Assembly: GCA_965246935.1 (NCBI GenBank)
Contig: CBDFGC010000001.1
Location: 434,001 to 498,000 of the forward strand
Source of the DNA: JAZKFT01 sp965246935
GTDB taxonomy: Bacteria > Bacteroidota > Bacteroidia > Chitinophagales > Chitinophagaceae
Reading direction: 5' to 3'
DNA length: 64,000 nucleotides
Each line of letters opens with the position of its first letter. The stretch's first letter is position 1. This document shows, in pieces, positions 45,594-55,917 of this stretch. Made by a program: the position numbers and the translations under genes. Below the pieces are notes generated by a model that made no database searches, was not told where the DNA came from, and saw nothing but the letters and a program-made list of their open reading frames with translations.

Positions 45594-47210
45594 TTACCGG
45601 ACCACCAAGGTTGTTCGCAACACAGCGGGTTTTGCACCAAAAGCAGGCCCGCCCCAATCCGTTTCATCGCCGTTACGAATGCGTACAGGCTTGAATACCC
45701 CGTTTACATAGCTGCCTTCTTCCACTTTCAAATACTGCCAGGCTTTGCCGGCATTGGTTCCTGATGGCTGAAAGGTGAACCGGCAAAGGGTGCCGACGAG
45801 CATAAATTCATTTTCGCCTAATTGCACCACCATTGCCTTTCCGAACGGCCGCTCAGGGTCTTGTGCCGGTTCGGAATTTCTTCTGCCGGAACCAAAGGTA
45901 ATCGTAGCCTGCCAGGCACCAAGGTCAATGGTTTGTGCTGCGTGGTCATCCGGTTCTACAACCGCTTTTATTTTTCCTTCAAAACCCCATTGGGCAAGCT
46001 CCCGCACCATGGGGGCAGCCGTAGCGTATTCCTGTGCTATTGCTGCCAGGCGGGTAGCTGTTTCTTCCTTTTTCTCACCCCGGCCATTGTCATCTATCCC
46101 AAACGGCGAAAAGCCAATACCGCCGTGTGCCAGCACCGGGTACAAGTACCGGGTGAATTTTTCGCCGGAGCCGATTTCCGGTACCAGCAGTGGATTATCG
46201 GGACGGTCATACAGCTCAATTATTTTTAATGCTTTGCCACTTTCAGGGAGATAAATATCAGGAGCCAGCAGGTCAATAGCCGGAGCCGCCGCTTTCCAGA
46301 TAGGGATCACATTATCGGTTGGGCCGCCACTTTCATAACTGGAAGCAGGTGGGTTGGTAAGTGGCTCCCGTAATGCAGCATTTACATACAAGGGCAATGG
46401 ATTTACCGCTTTACCGGCCGCCGCTACATAGCCTATGTATTTCGCTACGTGCCAGGCATGGAAATATTCATCCGCATCTTTCCCGAATACTTCCGTCCAG
46501 GTTCCCCGGGCTACCACCGGCTTGTTCAACGCTTTCAGAACATCGGGTTTTAATAAATCGGCTGGCACTGCTACCTCAAAAAGTTGCTGCGCTGCTGCGG
46601 AATAATCCCTTACACTTCCCCAGGCGCCAGGTTCGTTTTCCACCTGCACCATCAATACGGTATGTTGCGGATCAGCCGTCTTTATATATTTCATAACGGC
46701 TGCAAAAGCTTTTGCATCCGCTTCCATCGCCAGCCGGGTATGCGGAGAAGGCGAATCAACGGGCTTGCCGTCTTTGCCGGTAATGTTGGGATACTTTTCT
46801 GTCGCTTTTTTTATCCATTCAGGCATGTAATGATTGCTACCATTTTTCCAGGTGGCAAACCACAGCAGCACCAAACGCACCTGGTGTTCACGAGCCTGTT
46901 TCAACAGCGTATCTACCAGTGAAAAATCGAACTTCCCGGGTTGGGCTTCTATCTGCTCCCAGTAAATCGGTACTTCCAGCGTGTTGGCATGCATCGCTTC
47001 AATGGCTTGCCATACCTGTGGCATCATACCCGGCCAGGCACTTGAATTGTGCACCTGCCCGCCCAGCATCAGGAAAGGTTTATCATTTACCAACAGGGCA
47101 TGCCGGCCATTTTTTTCGATGATGCGGGGAATGGTTTCTTTTATTACCTGACCCCTTACGCTGGCTGTTGTCAGCAAAGCCGTTATAAAACAGATGAGGA
47201 ATAATTTCAT
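45594..47210 (-). CDS. GH35-like beta-galactosidase (DUF5597-containing)
   Basis: The 538-residue secreted protein starts MKLFLICFITALLTTASVRG. Its TIM-barrel has PFLMLGGQVHNSSAWP, MHANTLEVPIYWEQIEAQPG, acid/base Glu in VQVENEPGAWGS and nucleophile candidate Glu in LLVPEIGSGEKF. The C-terminal beta region matches the DUF5597 type that accompanies these GH35-like enzymes. In the pectin context it would remove terminal galactose from rhamnogalacturonan side chains. It is followed upstream by a GH2 gene in the same direction. Confidence 0.87.
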   Translation of the reverse strand: MKLFLICFITALLTTASVRGQVIKETIPRIIEKNGRHALLVNDKPFLMLGGQVHNSSAWPGMMPQVWQAIEAMHANTLEVPIYWEQIEAQPGKFDFSLVDTLLKQAREHQVRLVLLWFATWKNGSNHYMPEWIKKATEKYPNITGKDGKPVDSPSPHTRLAMEADAKAFAAVMKYIKTADPQHTVLMVQVENEPGAWGSVRDYSAAAQQLFEVAVPADLLKPDVLKALNKPVVARGTWTEVFGKDADEYFHAWHVAKYIGYVAAAGKAVNPLPLYVNAALREPLTNPPASSYESGGPTDNVIPIWKAAAPAIDLLAPDIYLPESGKALKIIELYDRPDNPLLVPEIGSGEKFTRYLYPVLAHGGIGFSPFGIDDNGRGEKKEETATRLAAIAQEYATAAPMVRELAQWGFEGKIKAVVEPDDHAAQTIDLGAWQATITFGSGRRNSEPAQDPERPFGKAMVVQLGENEFMLVGTLCRFTFQPSGTNAGKAWQYLKVEEGSYVNGVFKPVRIRNGDETDWGGPAFGAKPAVLRTTLVVR

Positions 47211-47276
47211 TCGCAGCGCATTTTTTCAATTGTTGCAGAATTATTTCTTTGTAATCTCAAACTCATATCAGGCTAT

Positions 47277-49709
47277 TTATCTAATTAATGAAGTGGCAGA
47301 TGCAAGTCCTGAAGCGGAAGCGGTAATACGAATTTCACCCGCCGGTGATGTTCGTTGCACTGTTACCAGCAGGCGGCCCTGGTAAGCATTACGCACATCT
47401 GTTTTAAAGGCACCAATATAATCCAGCTCTCCGTTATCGAGGCCAATCAGTCTACCGCCACCTTCTACTTTTACCGTAATGGCATCTTTTGCATCCACTA
47501 CGGTTATGCCTGCTTTATCCGTCACGATGATTTCATATATAACAACATCGCCGGCTGTATGCAATGGTGTTAGCTGCAGCTTTGTTGCGGCTCCGGCTGT
47601 GGTCAGTTTTGAGGTAGCCACTTTTCTCCCTTTATTATATCCCACTGCAGTAATTTCTCCCGGTGCATACGCTACACTCCAGTCGGCACCGTACTGGTTC
47701 GGATTTACAGGCTTTTTTCCCAGGGAACGTTTGTTTAGGAACAGTTCTACTTCGTCACAATTCGTGGCGGCCCGCACCGTGAGTTTTGCTGTATCGGGCC
47801 AGTTCCATTTTAGCAGTGCCGGTTGCCCCTGCCAGGCATTTTGTGGTCGCTCCCCGGTAAAAACAAACAACTGCAATACCGGGTCGGTACGCCAATACGC
47901 AGCCCGTTGATAGAAGCCCGGTTTTTTTCCGCCGGCAAGGTCAATATCGCCCGACCGGCTGCCCCGGCGGGGGTAGGCTCCGGCTTCGCCCAGGTAATCA
48001 ATACCCGTCCAGATAAAGTCGCCGATTACATAGTCGTTATCCCTTACACCCTGCCAGTAATGAACGGCATGGGTCGTTTCCGTTCCCAGGAAAAGGCGGT
48101 GCGGAAAACGCCGGTGTTCGGGTACATACGTGCTGTCCTTGTACAGGCGGTCGATGTAGTTGTAACCGGCAATGTCCAACTGGTCCATAAAACCGTTGCG
48201 GGATGAAACATACGACTGGTCGCAGGCCGAGGTGGCCGGACGGGTTGCGTCTTCTTCGTGGCAAATGTCCACCAGTGTTTTTGCCAGCTTCCAGCCATCT
48301 TCATTGAATTGGTCCGGGATTTCATTGCCGATGCTATAAAGGATTACACTTGGATGATTGCGGTCACGCCGGAGCATGGCCCGAAGGTCGGTATCATACC
48401 ATTGGTTGAAATAAAGATGATAACCATACTTTGACTTGCCCCGAGTGTTTTCGGTAGGGTTAAAAGTCCAGTCACGGGTCCATTCGTCGAATGCCTCATC
48501 AAAAACATAAAAGCCCATCTGGTCGCATAAATCATAAAATTCCGGCGCAAACGGGTGGTGGCTGGGGCGAATGGCATTGCAGCCCATTTCTTTTAACAGC
48601 CCGAGGCGATAGGCCCAAACCTCAATGGGAACAGCATTACCAAACGAACCGGCATCCTGGTGCAGGCACACGCCTTTCAATTTGGTAGGTTTACCGTTTA
48701 CAAACAGGCCACGGTCAGGTTCGTATTGCAGGCTGCGGATGCCAAAAGGCGTTACCTGCTCGTCGAGTATTTTACCATCCAGTAACAGGGTGCTGCGCAA
48801 GCGGTACAACACCGGCGTTTGGTCGCTCCACAGGTTTGGCTTTGGCACTGTTAGTTGCTGCGTGGCAGCCTGCCCCTGGTGCATGCTTTGGAAAGTAGTT
48901 TTTGACTCTGTGCTGACAATCACTGAACCATCAGTTGCCAATACCGTGCTTCGTAAGGTGAGTTCTTTGCTTTGTGGTTTTACGCCCCAGGCATCTTTGC
49001 TCCAGGCCCTGAATTCTGCATCCGTAAAAAAATTCGGGTCAACGATGTAAGCAGCTTTTACGGTGGCACTTTCGGCAGAAACCTGCGGCGTGGTGATATA
49101 AATGCCGCCATCCAGTTGGAAATGCGTGTAGCCTGTAGCAATAAGGCGTACATGGCGGTAGATGCCGGAACCGGCGTACCAGCGAACGGAAGGCTCTGCG
49201 GAATCGTCCACCCGAACGGCCAGCACATTGGGTGAACCGTCCCGCTTTAGAAATTCAGTAAGGTCGTATCGGAAACCATCAAAACCATAGGGCCTGCGGC
49301 CCAGGAACTGGCCGTTGATCCAGACATCGCTGTTCATATACACCCCATCAAATTCCACCACCAGCTTTTTGGTAGTGTCAGCGAACCGGAAGCTTTTGCG
49401 ATACCAGGCAATGCCATGGGAAAAATAACCGCCGTTTCGCTCACCATTGGGTGGCGGGTTCACCGGGGATTCAATGGTCCAGTCATGTGGCAGGTCGAGG
49501 GTGTGCCAGGTCGCATCGTTGAAGCCGGGTTGCTTAGCGGCAGCATCATCGCCTTGCCAGAATTGCCAGGCAGCATCTAAAGGGATGATTTGGCGGGGGT
49601 TGGAGGTTTGTGCGTTGATGGCCGAGAAAATGAAGATGGCGGTAAGGCAACACAATACGCAGGATTTCTTTATCCCTGAACAGCAGAAGAATAAATTCTT
49701 ATAATTCAT
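47277..49709 (-). CDS. GH2 beta-galactosidase (with DUF4982-type domain)
   Basis: The 810-residue protein has a signal-like N-terminus, then the GH2 sugar-binding, immunoglobulin-like and TIM-barrel domains. Catalytic acid/base Glu is in SIGNEIPDQ (after NHPSVILY) and the nucleophile Glu is in LFLGTETTHAVHYW. A C-terminal region has LLKWNWPDTAKLTVRAATNC and the end ASGLASATSLIR. The domain order fits the Bacteroidota beta-galactosidases with a DUF4982 domain, which act on beta-galactosides such as galactan side chains of pectin. The minus-strand gene is separated from PL10 by a 668-bp gap. Confidence 0.9.
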   Translation of the reverse strand: MNYKNLFFCCSGIKKSCVLCCLTAIFIFSAINAQTSNPRQIIPLDAAWQFWQGDDAAAKQPGFNDATWHTLDLPHDWTIESPVNPPPNGERNGGYFSHGIAWYRKSFRFADTTKKLVVEFDGVYMNSDVWINGQFLGRRPYGFDGFRYDLTEFLKRDGSPNVLAVRVDDSAEPSVRWYAGSGIYRHVRLIATGYTHFQLDGGIYITTPQVSAESATVKAAYIVDPNFFTDAEFRAWSKDAWGVKPQSKELTLRSTVLATDGSVIVSTESKTTFQSMHQGQAATQQLTVPKPNLWSDQTPVLYRLRSTLLLDGKILDEQVTPFGIRSLQYEPDRGLFVNGKPTKLKGVCLHQDAGSFGNAVPIEVWAYRLGLLKEMGCNAIRPSHHPFAPEFYDLCDQMGFYVFDEAFDEWTRDWTFNPTENTRGKSKYGYHLYFNQWYDTDLRAMLRRDRNHPSVILYSIGNEIPDQFNEDGWKLAKTLVDICHEEDATRPATSACDQSYVSSRNGFMDQLDIAGYNYIDRLYKDSTYVPEHRRFPHRLFLGTETTHAVHYWQGVRDNDYVIGDFIWTGIDYLGEAGAYPRRGSRSGDIDLAGGKKPGFYQRAAYWRTDPVLQLFVFTGERPQNAWQGQPALLKWNWPDTAKLTVRAATNCDEVELFLNKRSLGKKPVNPNQYGADWSVAYAPGEITAVGYNKGRKVATSKLTTAGAATKLQLTPLHTAGDVVIYEIIVTDKAGITVVDAKDAITVKVEGGGRLIGLDNGELDYIGAFKTDVRNAYQGRLLVTVQRTSPAGEIRITASASGLASATSLIR

Positions 49710-50377
49710 CGCTTCGTTTTTAATGTCCTGAGTTTGGATACTGCCGGTTCTTCGTGGATAAGGTTATGTATCTGAAAAAACGGACAGCTTGCGGCAAGAT
49801 AGCTTTTCCGGATCGAATGTAACGCAATGCCTTTCGCATGGCAGGGCAAAGGCATCTACATTTTTTTAAAGGCAAAATGGTTTGGATTTTAAAAAAGATA
49901 AATGGATTTAAATCCCATCGGGACTTTTGATGGGTTAGCAAAACGTTTAGCAAAGCACCATGCGTTCCTATGGGAACGCTTGGTAGCTTGGAAATTCATA
50001 CGGCTACCTACTCCGCCGCGGCGAATGACTTACGGCACAAAAAACCGTAATATGCTTACCTTCAATATTTAGATGCCTTTGCCCTATTCCGCATGGGTGC
50101 CATGATTGCGACAGGTCACCTATTATACATCGCCGTTGCGATAGCCAGCCCTGATTGCTATTAATAACCGGCAGGTCTCGCATCAATTCTTCAATCTCTA
50201 AAAAAAACCACGGGTTGGTATTGATTTAACCCGGTTTGATGTTGCTGCTTTTCTACAGGCCGGCTACCCGCCAGGCTATAAAACTGGAACATTTTAATCG
50301 TTCTCTATACCATTTTTTTTTAATGCATGGAAGGGAAAAGTATAAAAGACAATTGCGTAAATAATTACCGGATATGT
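49710..50377. other. gene-free stretch with two small palindromes
   Basis: 668 bp without a convincing gene. GCGTTCCTATGGGAACGC (49962-49979) and ATCCCATCGGGAC near 49912-49924 are short palindromes of the kind repeated between genes in Bacteroidota. The rest is AT-rich and the short open frames in it do not look coding. The GH2 promoter must lie here. Confidence 0.4.
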
Positions 50378-51409
50378 TTAATTAACTCCGTTCTTTTTAA
50401 CCCATGATGGATAATCTTTCTCTAATAGTTGTTTTGCCCAGGTGCCATACCAGGCATAGCCATTCCGGCGTTCATAGCCAATATCCTGCAGGGAATATTT
50501 CTTAATACCATCCCGGTCGCAAAAGAAAGGTTTATTGGTTCCTATCTCATAATACCTTGCCCAGATCGTTGATGTATTGTCTGCTACCAGTTGCCGGTTT
50601 GTTCCCTTTGCAGTACCCGGCGCAGACACGTCAGCTATTTTGTAACCCTCAATCTTTACGGCCTGCAACCATTCAACTGCTGCGTTGATGGCATCTTTTA
50701 TTTCTTTGGACGGATTAGGTTGACCCATTAGAAATTTGATGATACTAACGCTTTCGGAACCACTGATGGAAACCAACTCGTAGGCCCTGGCGTTTGCAGG
50801 TTGCAGCGTTGTTTCATCATACTGCTGGCACCAGGCGGTTAGCTTACCATTTACCTTAATCTGTGTTTGCAAAATACAGTCAATGCCTTTACTTACGGCA
50901 TCGGCACTGGGTTTTACTAATGCTGCATCTACCACTTCAAGGTCGTTTTGCCGTAAGGCCACGTCCTGCAATATATTCATGGCATTCATCATGGCATTAT
51001 CATTATACGTAATGTGGGCACGGTACAAATGGGTATCCGGGTAGTATTGTGGCCATCCGCCGTTTTTATATTGCGCTTTTAACAGGTAACGTACACCATT
51101 TTCTGCCGCAGCCAGGTATTTGGGATTATGAATTTCTTTATAGGCCTTTACCAGGTACCTGATTTCTTTAGCAGTAGAACCGTTGTCAATATTGGCGTCA
51201 TCTTTTTGAGCCTCAATTGCTATTTCAGATTTTACAGCCGTCGGAAATTCGACATTGTAATCAAATGCCTTTCCTTTAAACTGCTTGGACCAGCCGCCGT
51301 TGCCCCGTTGAAACAACAGCATGTTGTCGGCCTGCAGGTCCTGTGCATGGGCCTGCACAAAAAATAAACAGGTAATTATGCTTATGATACCTTTTGACAG
51401 ATTTTTCAA
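50378..51409 (-). CDS. pelA: pectate lyase (PL10, PelA-type)
   Basis: The 343-residue protein starts with a signal peptide (MKNLSKGIISIITCLFFVQAHA). It has the PL10 pattern: MLLFQRGNGGWSKQFKGKA, IDNGSTAKEIRYLVKAYKE, KAQYKNGGWPQYYPDTHLY, RAHITYNDNAMMNAMNIL and AWCQQYDETTLQPANARAYE, with YAWYGTWAKQLLEKDYPSW at the end. It degrades polygalacturonate by beta-elimination with calcium. The start codon is TTG, since no in-frame ATG gives a signal peptide. No T9SS tail is present. A terminator between it and the next upstream gene separates the transcripts. Confidence 0.9.
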   Translation of the reverse strand: MKNLSKGIISIITCLFFVQAHAQDLQADNMLLFQRGNGGWSKQFKGKAFDYNVEFPTAVKSEIAIEAQKDDANIDNGSTAKEIRYLVKAYKEIHNPKYLAAAENGVRYLLKAQYKNGGWPQYYPDTHLYRAHITYNDNAMMNAMNILQDVALRQNDLEVVDAALVKPSADAVSKGIDCILQTQIKVNGKLTAWCQQYDETTLQPANARAYELVSISGSESVSIIKFLMGQPNPSKEIKDAINAAVEWLQAVKIEGYKIADVSAPGTAKGTNRQLVADNTSTIWARYYEIGTNKPFFCDRDGIKKYSLQDIGYERRNGYAWYGTWAKQLLEKDYPSWVKKNGVN

Positions 51410-51708
51410 TACTTTTATTTATTGATTTTAAATATAATAAATTTTTTATTCATTCGCTACCTACCAGCTGATTGGGTTGCATAACTACAAGCTTCCCCGG
51501 AGAAAGATGCAATAAGTGAGTAACCACTATCCGGCCGGGCCGCAGTTTTAGCAAAAAGTTTGTAGCGGCCATTTCTTTGCTATTTTGTTTCAGCCTGGTA
51601 AATGCAGGGTTTGGTTAGCAAATTTACGTAGCGACATAGGAATGGCATTATTTATTGTGCAAACGATTGCACCGTCAGCAATTCCAAAATAAAACAGGCT
51701 TATACTAA

Positions 51709-51736
51709 AAAGGCTATCCAAAAATAGATAGCCTTT
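51709..51736 (-). terminator. rho-independent terminator after the T9SS protein gene
   Basis: AAAGGCTATC (51709-51718) and GATAGCCTTT (51727-51736) form a 10-bp stem with a short loop. On the minus strand a T-run follows. It lies about 70 bp after the stop of the 51807-52913 gene. Confidence 0.8.
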
Positions 51737-51806
51737 GATGAAAAAAATTCAGCTCAATTCTTACATAGTCATAAAATATAATAATTGAAATAGAACCACG
51801 GGTTTG

Positions 51807-52913
51807 TTATTGAACAATGATCGCTTTAGCTAATCTCGTTGCACCATTCGTAAGCTGTAGTTGATAAACACCTTTTGTAACAACGGATGGTAATGCTACA
51901 GACTTCGAAAATGTACCACCTTCATTCGTCAGCATACTGCTAAAAACCAATGCACCATTATTGTTGTAGAGTTGCAGCGTATAGGCCCCTTTTTCGGTAT
52001 TGCTCATTTGAATATTTAATAAACCGGCCTGTACCGGATTAGGCATGATCACTAATTCCGGTAATTTTTTTCCGCTGTTAATCCGAACAATAGTACTGTA
52101 GGTTACCGCACCATCTTTATCAATTCCTTTGATCCGGTAATAGCTGTCATTGGTAGAAACCGTATTATCAATCCAGCTGTATTTTCCTGTGTTCGTTGCA
52201 GCTATGCTTCCAACTGAAACAAAATTCCTTCCGTCGGTTGATTTTTCAATATCGTATTGCAGCGTGTTGATTTCAGTCTGAATTGTCCAGGCAACTTTTA
52301 CCAAGCCGCTTGATTGTTGTGCACTAATGCCACTAAACTTGATGGGAACAATGGCATTGACACTGGTAAGTGCAATACTATCTATATCACTATTGCCGCT
52401 GCCATCAAACCTAATCTGAATGCGTTTAGCATTTACATCATTTATCATTATTGCAGAATCAAGACATAAGGTACTAGGAAATCCTGCCACTCTTGGAACT
52501 CTGGCCACAAAAACCCAGTTTGTAGTGTTTGCTGCAGTATCAGCCGTTTTGAAAAAACTAAATCCCCTGCCCGCTCTGGACCTGTTGAAACGAAGTTCTC
52601 TAATGCCAAAACTAACACGTGGCGTAACTACGTATGCTGAGTCTGTAGGAGTAGTACCAAAGGTGGTAGAGCGGATGTGCCGGCTATTGTTACACGCAGT
52701 TCCGGTAGTAAGCCAAACAGCATAAAATTTCCAGAAACCTGAATTTCCTGCATAATCTACAACAGTGGTTGAAGTCCCGGGATCACCGGTTGGCCCGGTA
52801 CCATCAAAATTTTCCCGCCAGTATTCCTGGTTTTGTGCATTGGCCTTATTGAAAGTCAGGCTGGATAATAACATAATTCCAACTGATAAGTACGTGTAAA
52901 TTTTTCTTTTCAT
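51807..52913 (-). CDS. T9SS-exported protein of unknown catalytic role
   Basis: The 368-residue protein has a signal peptide (ending NKANAQ), then a carbohydrate- or adhesin-like beta region (residues about 27-190) and a fibronectin-like stretch. It ends in a T9SS type A C-terminal domain (from about 290: LVIMPNPVQAGLLNIQMS and TKGVYQLQLTNGATRLAKAI). No catalytic motif was recognised. It lies between the PL10 and T9SS pectinesterase genes in the same direction, so it may bind pectin at the surface (inference). A 14-bp inverted repeat lies in front of it. Confidence 0.75.
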   Translation of the reverse strand: MKRKIYTYLSVGIMLLSSLTFNKANAQNQEYWRENFDGTGPTGDPGTSTTVVDYAGNSGFWKFYAVWLTTGTACNNSRHIRSTTFGTTPTDSAYVVTPRVSFGIRELRFNRSRAGRGFSFFKTADTAANTTNWVFVARVPRVAGFPSTLCLDSAIMINDVNAKRIQIRFDGSGNSDIDSIALTSVNAIVPIKFSGISAQQSSGLVKVAWTIQTEINTLQYDIEKSTDGRNFVSVGSIAATNTGKYSWIDNTVSTNDSYYRIKGIDKDGAVTYSTIVRINSGKKLPELVIMPNPVQAGLLNIQMSNTEKGAYTLQLYNNNGALVFSSMLTNEGGTFSKSVALPSVVTKGVYQLQLTNGATRLAKAIIVQ

Positions 52914-53003
52914 AACTGAAAGTTTTATTTGAAATAATAAATAAAATTAAAACAAAATGGGTGCCGCAGCCGGCATTTCTACGAAATCGTTACCAGAAAA
53001 TTT

Positions 53004-53055
53004 ATTACTGCAACCGGCAGCTTTTTTTAAGGTAAAGCCAACCGGTTGCAGTAAT
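53004..53055. promoter_or_regulatory. 14-bp inverted repeat between T9SS pectinesterase and T9SS protein genes
   Basis: ATTACTGCAACCGG (53004-53017) and CCGGTTGCAGTAAT (53042-53055) are perfect complements around a 24-nt loop. It begins 6 bp after the pectinesterase stop in transcription order, so it is probably a terminator or mRNA-processing hairpin. Confidence 0.65.
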
Positions 53056-53061
53056 CAGTCT

Positions 53062-55905
53062 TTATTGTTTGTTGAATCTCGTCAGCATTTTAGCGCCATC
53101 ATTTTCATACATAACCAGGTAGCTGCCAGATGCCAGCCTGCCTGCATCAATAGTGGTTTGTAAGGCACCGGTGCTGATAGTATAAGTGGCTATTTTTTTA
53201 CCATCCATACTAAGTACCTGTATCGTGGCATGGGTGCTTGCTTTTGGATGTGAAACCACTAAATCGTTTACCACAGGGTTGGGATAAACACTCAATGTAC
53301 CGGCCAGTACTTTATTAATGGCAATGGTTTTACTGTAGGTAACGGCCCCATTAATATCTGTCATTTTCAGGCGGTAATAGCTGATTCCATTCAATGGATT
53401 CACATCGCTGAAAGCATATTTATTTATTAGTGCGGTACTACGGGCAGCTAATTTCCCAATAGCTACAAAGCTTCGGGCATCTTCGCTTCTTTCTATCGTA
53501 AAATCTTTGGTATTTACTTCATTGGCTGTGCTCCAGCTAAGGCTTACCTGGCCTACAGTATAACCACCATTAAATGAGAGTAAACTAAGCGGTAAGGCAC
53601 TATTACTGAGGCCTTTGATGGTTACGTTTTTGAGCATCGCATACCGACCGGCACTGCTACTACCACAGGCATTGTACAACCGTATCGTAAGCGTTTGGCC
53701 GGGTGCTAATGAAACACCATTTATATCAGTCAATGCAAAGCGATATACGGTGGCAGGACCTGCATTATTTTGCAGAGGTACCGTTGGTGCAGCAAATGTG
53801 GCACCAGGCACATCAACGGAATCCGCAGGTGCTGAAAATCCATTTTTAGAATAAGCAATAGCCAGTTTTAAATTGCTGGCAGTAGCATAAAAATTATGCG
53901 TTAATACAATAGAATCAACTCTTACCGTATACGTAGCATTTGAGGTAACAGTGAATTGTTCATAGTAGGTTCGGTTCAGGTTGCCGCCCGGCCCGCCGGC
54001 AGTACTGGCCCATGATCCGTTCATCGTAGCATCGGTGTTGTTGGCAGCATATGCCTGGCCGTATGTTGGCGTATAGGCCGTAATAGCAGCCACCTGCGAT
54101 CCATTGGCCAATATTATTTTATTAAATGTCGGTGCACTTGCAGCAACGCCTATATCCCTTACAGCAGCACTATCATTTCCATTCGTGGTGAAGGGGTATG
54201 TCTGCAATACATTGGATGTAATGGTTGGCGCAAGCAGCGTGGTACCGTTTACGGCTATGGTGGCAATGGCTGCCGTACCTGCCGTGGTATGGTTGATATT
54301 GCCTGCGTAATTACCGGGTGTTGCTGCATTTAGCCTTACCTGGATAGTGGTACTGGCTACCGTTCCTGCTGTTGGCGCAATGCTAAGGGGCGATGCATTC
54401 GTAAACCAGTTCGTACCGTTAAGCGATACTTCAAAATTGACAGGCGGCGTAACAATTAAATTACCTGTCAGATTTGCGCCGCTAACGGTGTAGCTCTGTG
54501 GCAACGATGGTGAACCGGCGTAAGAGGAGAAACTGCAAAGGAAGCCGGTAGCCGTCATCATCGGAACATTGGATACTTGTACCGTATCTGTTATATGTGT
54601 ATTGAAGCCTGCCTTGGAAGCAGCCACGTAATAGTAAAAGTTATTTCCCTGGGTTGGCTGCGTACCATCGATATAATTGAAATTAATAGCTGTATCGTTC
54701 AGCGAAGTAGTTTCATACACCTGCGAGTAAGTAACATTATCGGTAGAGCGGAACAATTGGTAGCGGATACCTGCATACGGCCAACTGATATTCCAAAGCA
54801 ATTGCGAACTGCCTGTGCCTTTTACCGCCCTGAAATTAGAAACGGCAACAGGCGAAGTAATAGGCGTACAAAAATCGGCACGGGTAGTACAAGGATCCCA
54901 GCCGCTGAACATATTTGGTAAATTATAGCCAAACGTATCGGCTACTGTAAATTGTTTCGACCAGTTTACCCGTTGGCTTACATCAGTGAGCGTACCGTCA
55001 AAATTGCGGCTCTGAAATTCGGCGTAGGTAATATTTGAAGTAACCGTATTAGCATCCCAGGTAGTCCAGCCCATGGGGTTGATACTGCCCCCTAAAATAC
55101 AATTCAGCAATACGGTTTTTTGCCGGGTAGCTGCCTCACTTGGGCTGGGCCAGGGGCGGCCTAAAAAATATTGCGTGGCGCCGGTATTGGTAGGGAACCG
55201 GCTGTTTCGGAACACATAACCGTATGACTGACCGGTAGGGGTATTGGCAGCTGTAATGTAGGAGTTACCTGCACTCGTACGGCTTTTGGCATATACCACA
55301 CAGGAATCAAAAACACCGGTGGAGCTACCGAAAATAAAATCAATATTCCCATCAATATAACACTTGCTGAAGTAGCAGCGTGGTGTGCCGCTGCCTTTGG
55401 TATACAGCGTATCCTGGTTACCTAAAAAGCGGCAGTTTTTAAATGCTGCCCGATCTGCATTTACCAGCAATGCTACCGCCTGCGATCCATCGCCAAAACT
55501 GTTTTCAAACGTGAGGTTCATAGCCGTAAAATCGCTGGCATTAATGCTTACACTGGCAGAGTTTTGCGTACCCACCGTAGTGCCACAGGCAATTACTTTT
55601 GAGGCATAATCGTCATATGTAAGGACAGTGTTGGTTACGCTTTCACCAATTAACTGGAGAAAGGTTTTATTAGATGCAATGGTGATCTTCTCTTTATACT
55701 TACCGTTTCTGATAAAGATGGTATCGGGTGACGCAGCCGTTGCATTGACAGGCGCTGCATCAATGGCAGCCTGAATAGTGGTATAATCGCCGGTGCCATT
55801 TTTGGCTACCACTCTATACCAGGCATTCGCTTGTAGTGTACTGGCCCCAACGACCAAACAGAGCATAACAATCTTTGTAAACCAGCGGGTGTACATTTTT
55901 TTCAT
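53062..55905 (-). CDS. multidomain pectinesterase (CE8) with T9SS sorting domain
   Basis: The 947-residue protein starts MKKMYTRWFTK with a signal peptide. The CE8 beta-helix (residues about 30-350) has Asp in LGNQDTLYT, Asp in GNIDFIFGSST and Arg in LGRPWPSPS. Next is a fibronectin-III-like region (VSNFRAVKGTG, YQLFRSTDNV), then two further beta-sandwich domains, one with SPLSIAPTAGTVASTTIQVR. The end is a T9SS type A domain (TLSVYPNPVVNDLVVS to GAKMLTRF). It should demethylate pectin outside the outer membrane. The next upstream gene starts within 20 bp of its own ATG, so they are cotranscribed. A TTG at 55914 is the alternative start. Confidence 0.9.
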   Translation of the reverse strand: MKKMYTRWFTKIVMLCLVVGASTLQANAWYRVVAKNGTGDYTTIQAAIDAAPVNATAASPDTIFIRNGKYKEKITIASNKTFLQLIGESVTNTVLTYDDYASKVIACGTTVGTQNSASVSINASDFTAMNLTFENSFGDGSQAVALLVNADRAAFKNCRFLGNQDTLYTKGSGTPRCYFSKCYIDGNIDFIFGSSTGVFDSCVVYAKSRTSAGNSYITAANTPTGQSYGYVFRNSRFPTNTGATQYFLGRPWPSPSEAATRQKTVLLNCILGGSINPMGWTTWDANTVTSNITYAEFQSRNFDGTLTDVSQRVNWSKQFTVADTFGYNLPNMFSGWDPCTTRADFCTPITSPVAVSNFRAVKGTGSSQLLWNISWPYAGIRYQLFRSTDNVTYSQVYETTSLNDTAINFNYIDGTQPTQGNNFYYYVAASKAGFNTHITDTVQVSNVPMMTATGFLCSFSSYAGSPSLPQSYTVSGANLTGNLIVTPPVNFEVSLNGTNWFTNASPLSIAPTAGTVASTTIQVRLNAATPGNYAGNINHTTAGTAAIATIAVNGTTLLAPTITSNVLQTYPFTTNGNDSAAVRDIGVAASAPTFNKIILANGSQVAAITAYTPTYGQAYAANNTDATMNGSWASTAGGPGGNLNRTYYEQFTVTSNATYTVRVDSIVLTHNFYATASNLKLAIAYSKNGFSAPADSVDVPGATFAAPTVPLQNNAGPATVYRFALTDINGVSLAPGQTLTIRLYNACGSSSAGRYAMLKNVTIKGLSNSALPLSLLSFNGGYTVGQVSLSWSTANEVNTKDFTIERSEDARSFVAIGKLAARSTALINKYAFSDVNPLNGISYYRLKMTDINGAVTYSKTIAINKVLAGTLSVYPNPVVNDLVVSHPKASTHATIQVLSMDGKKIATYTISTGALQTTIDAGRLASGSYLVMYENDGAKMLTRFNKQ

Positions 55906-55917
55906 ACGGAGCAATTT

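Noticed and set aside
49720..49953. Short open frame upstream of GH2
   Set aside because: No signal, domain or coding pattern, and it overlaps small palindromes, so it is treated as non-coding.
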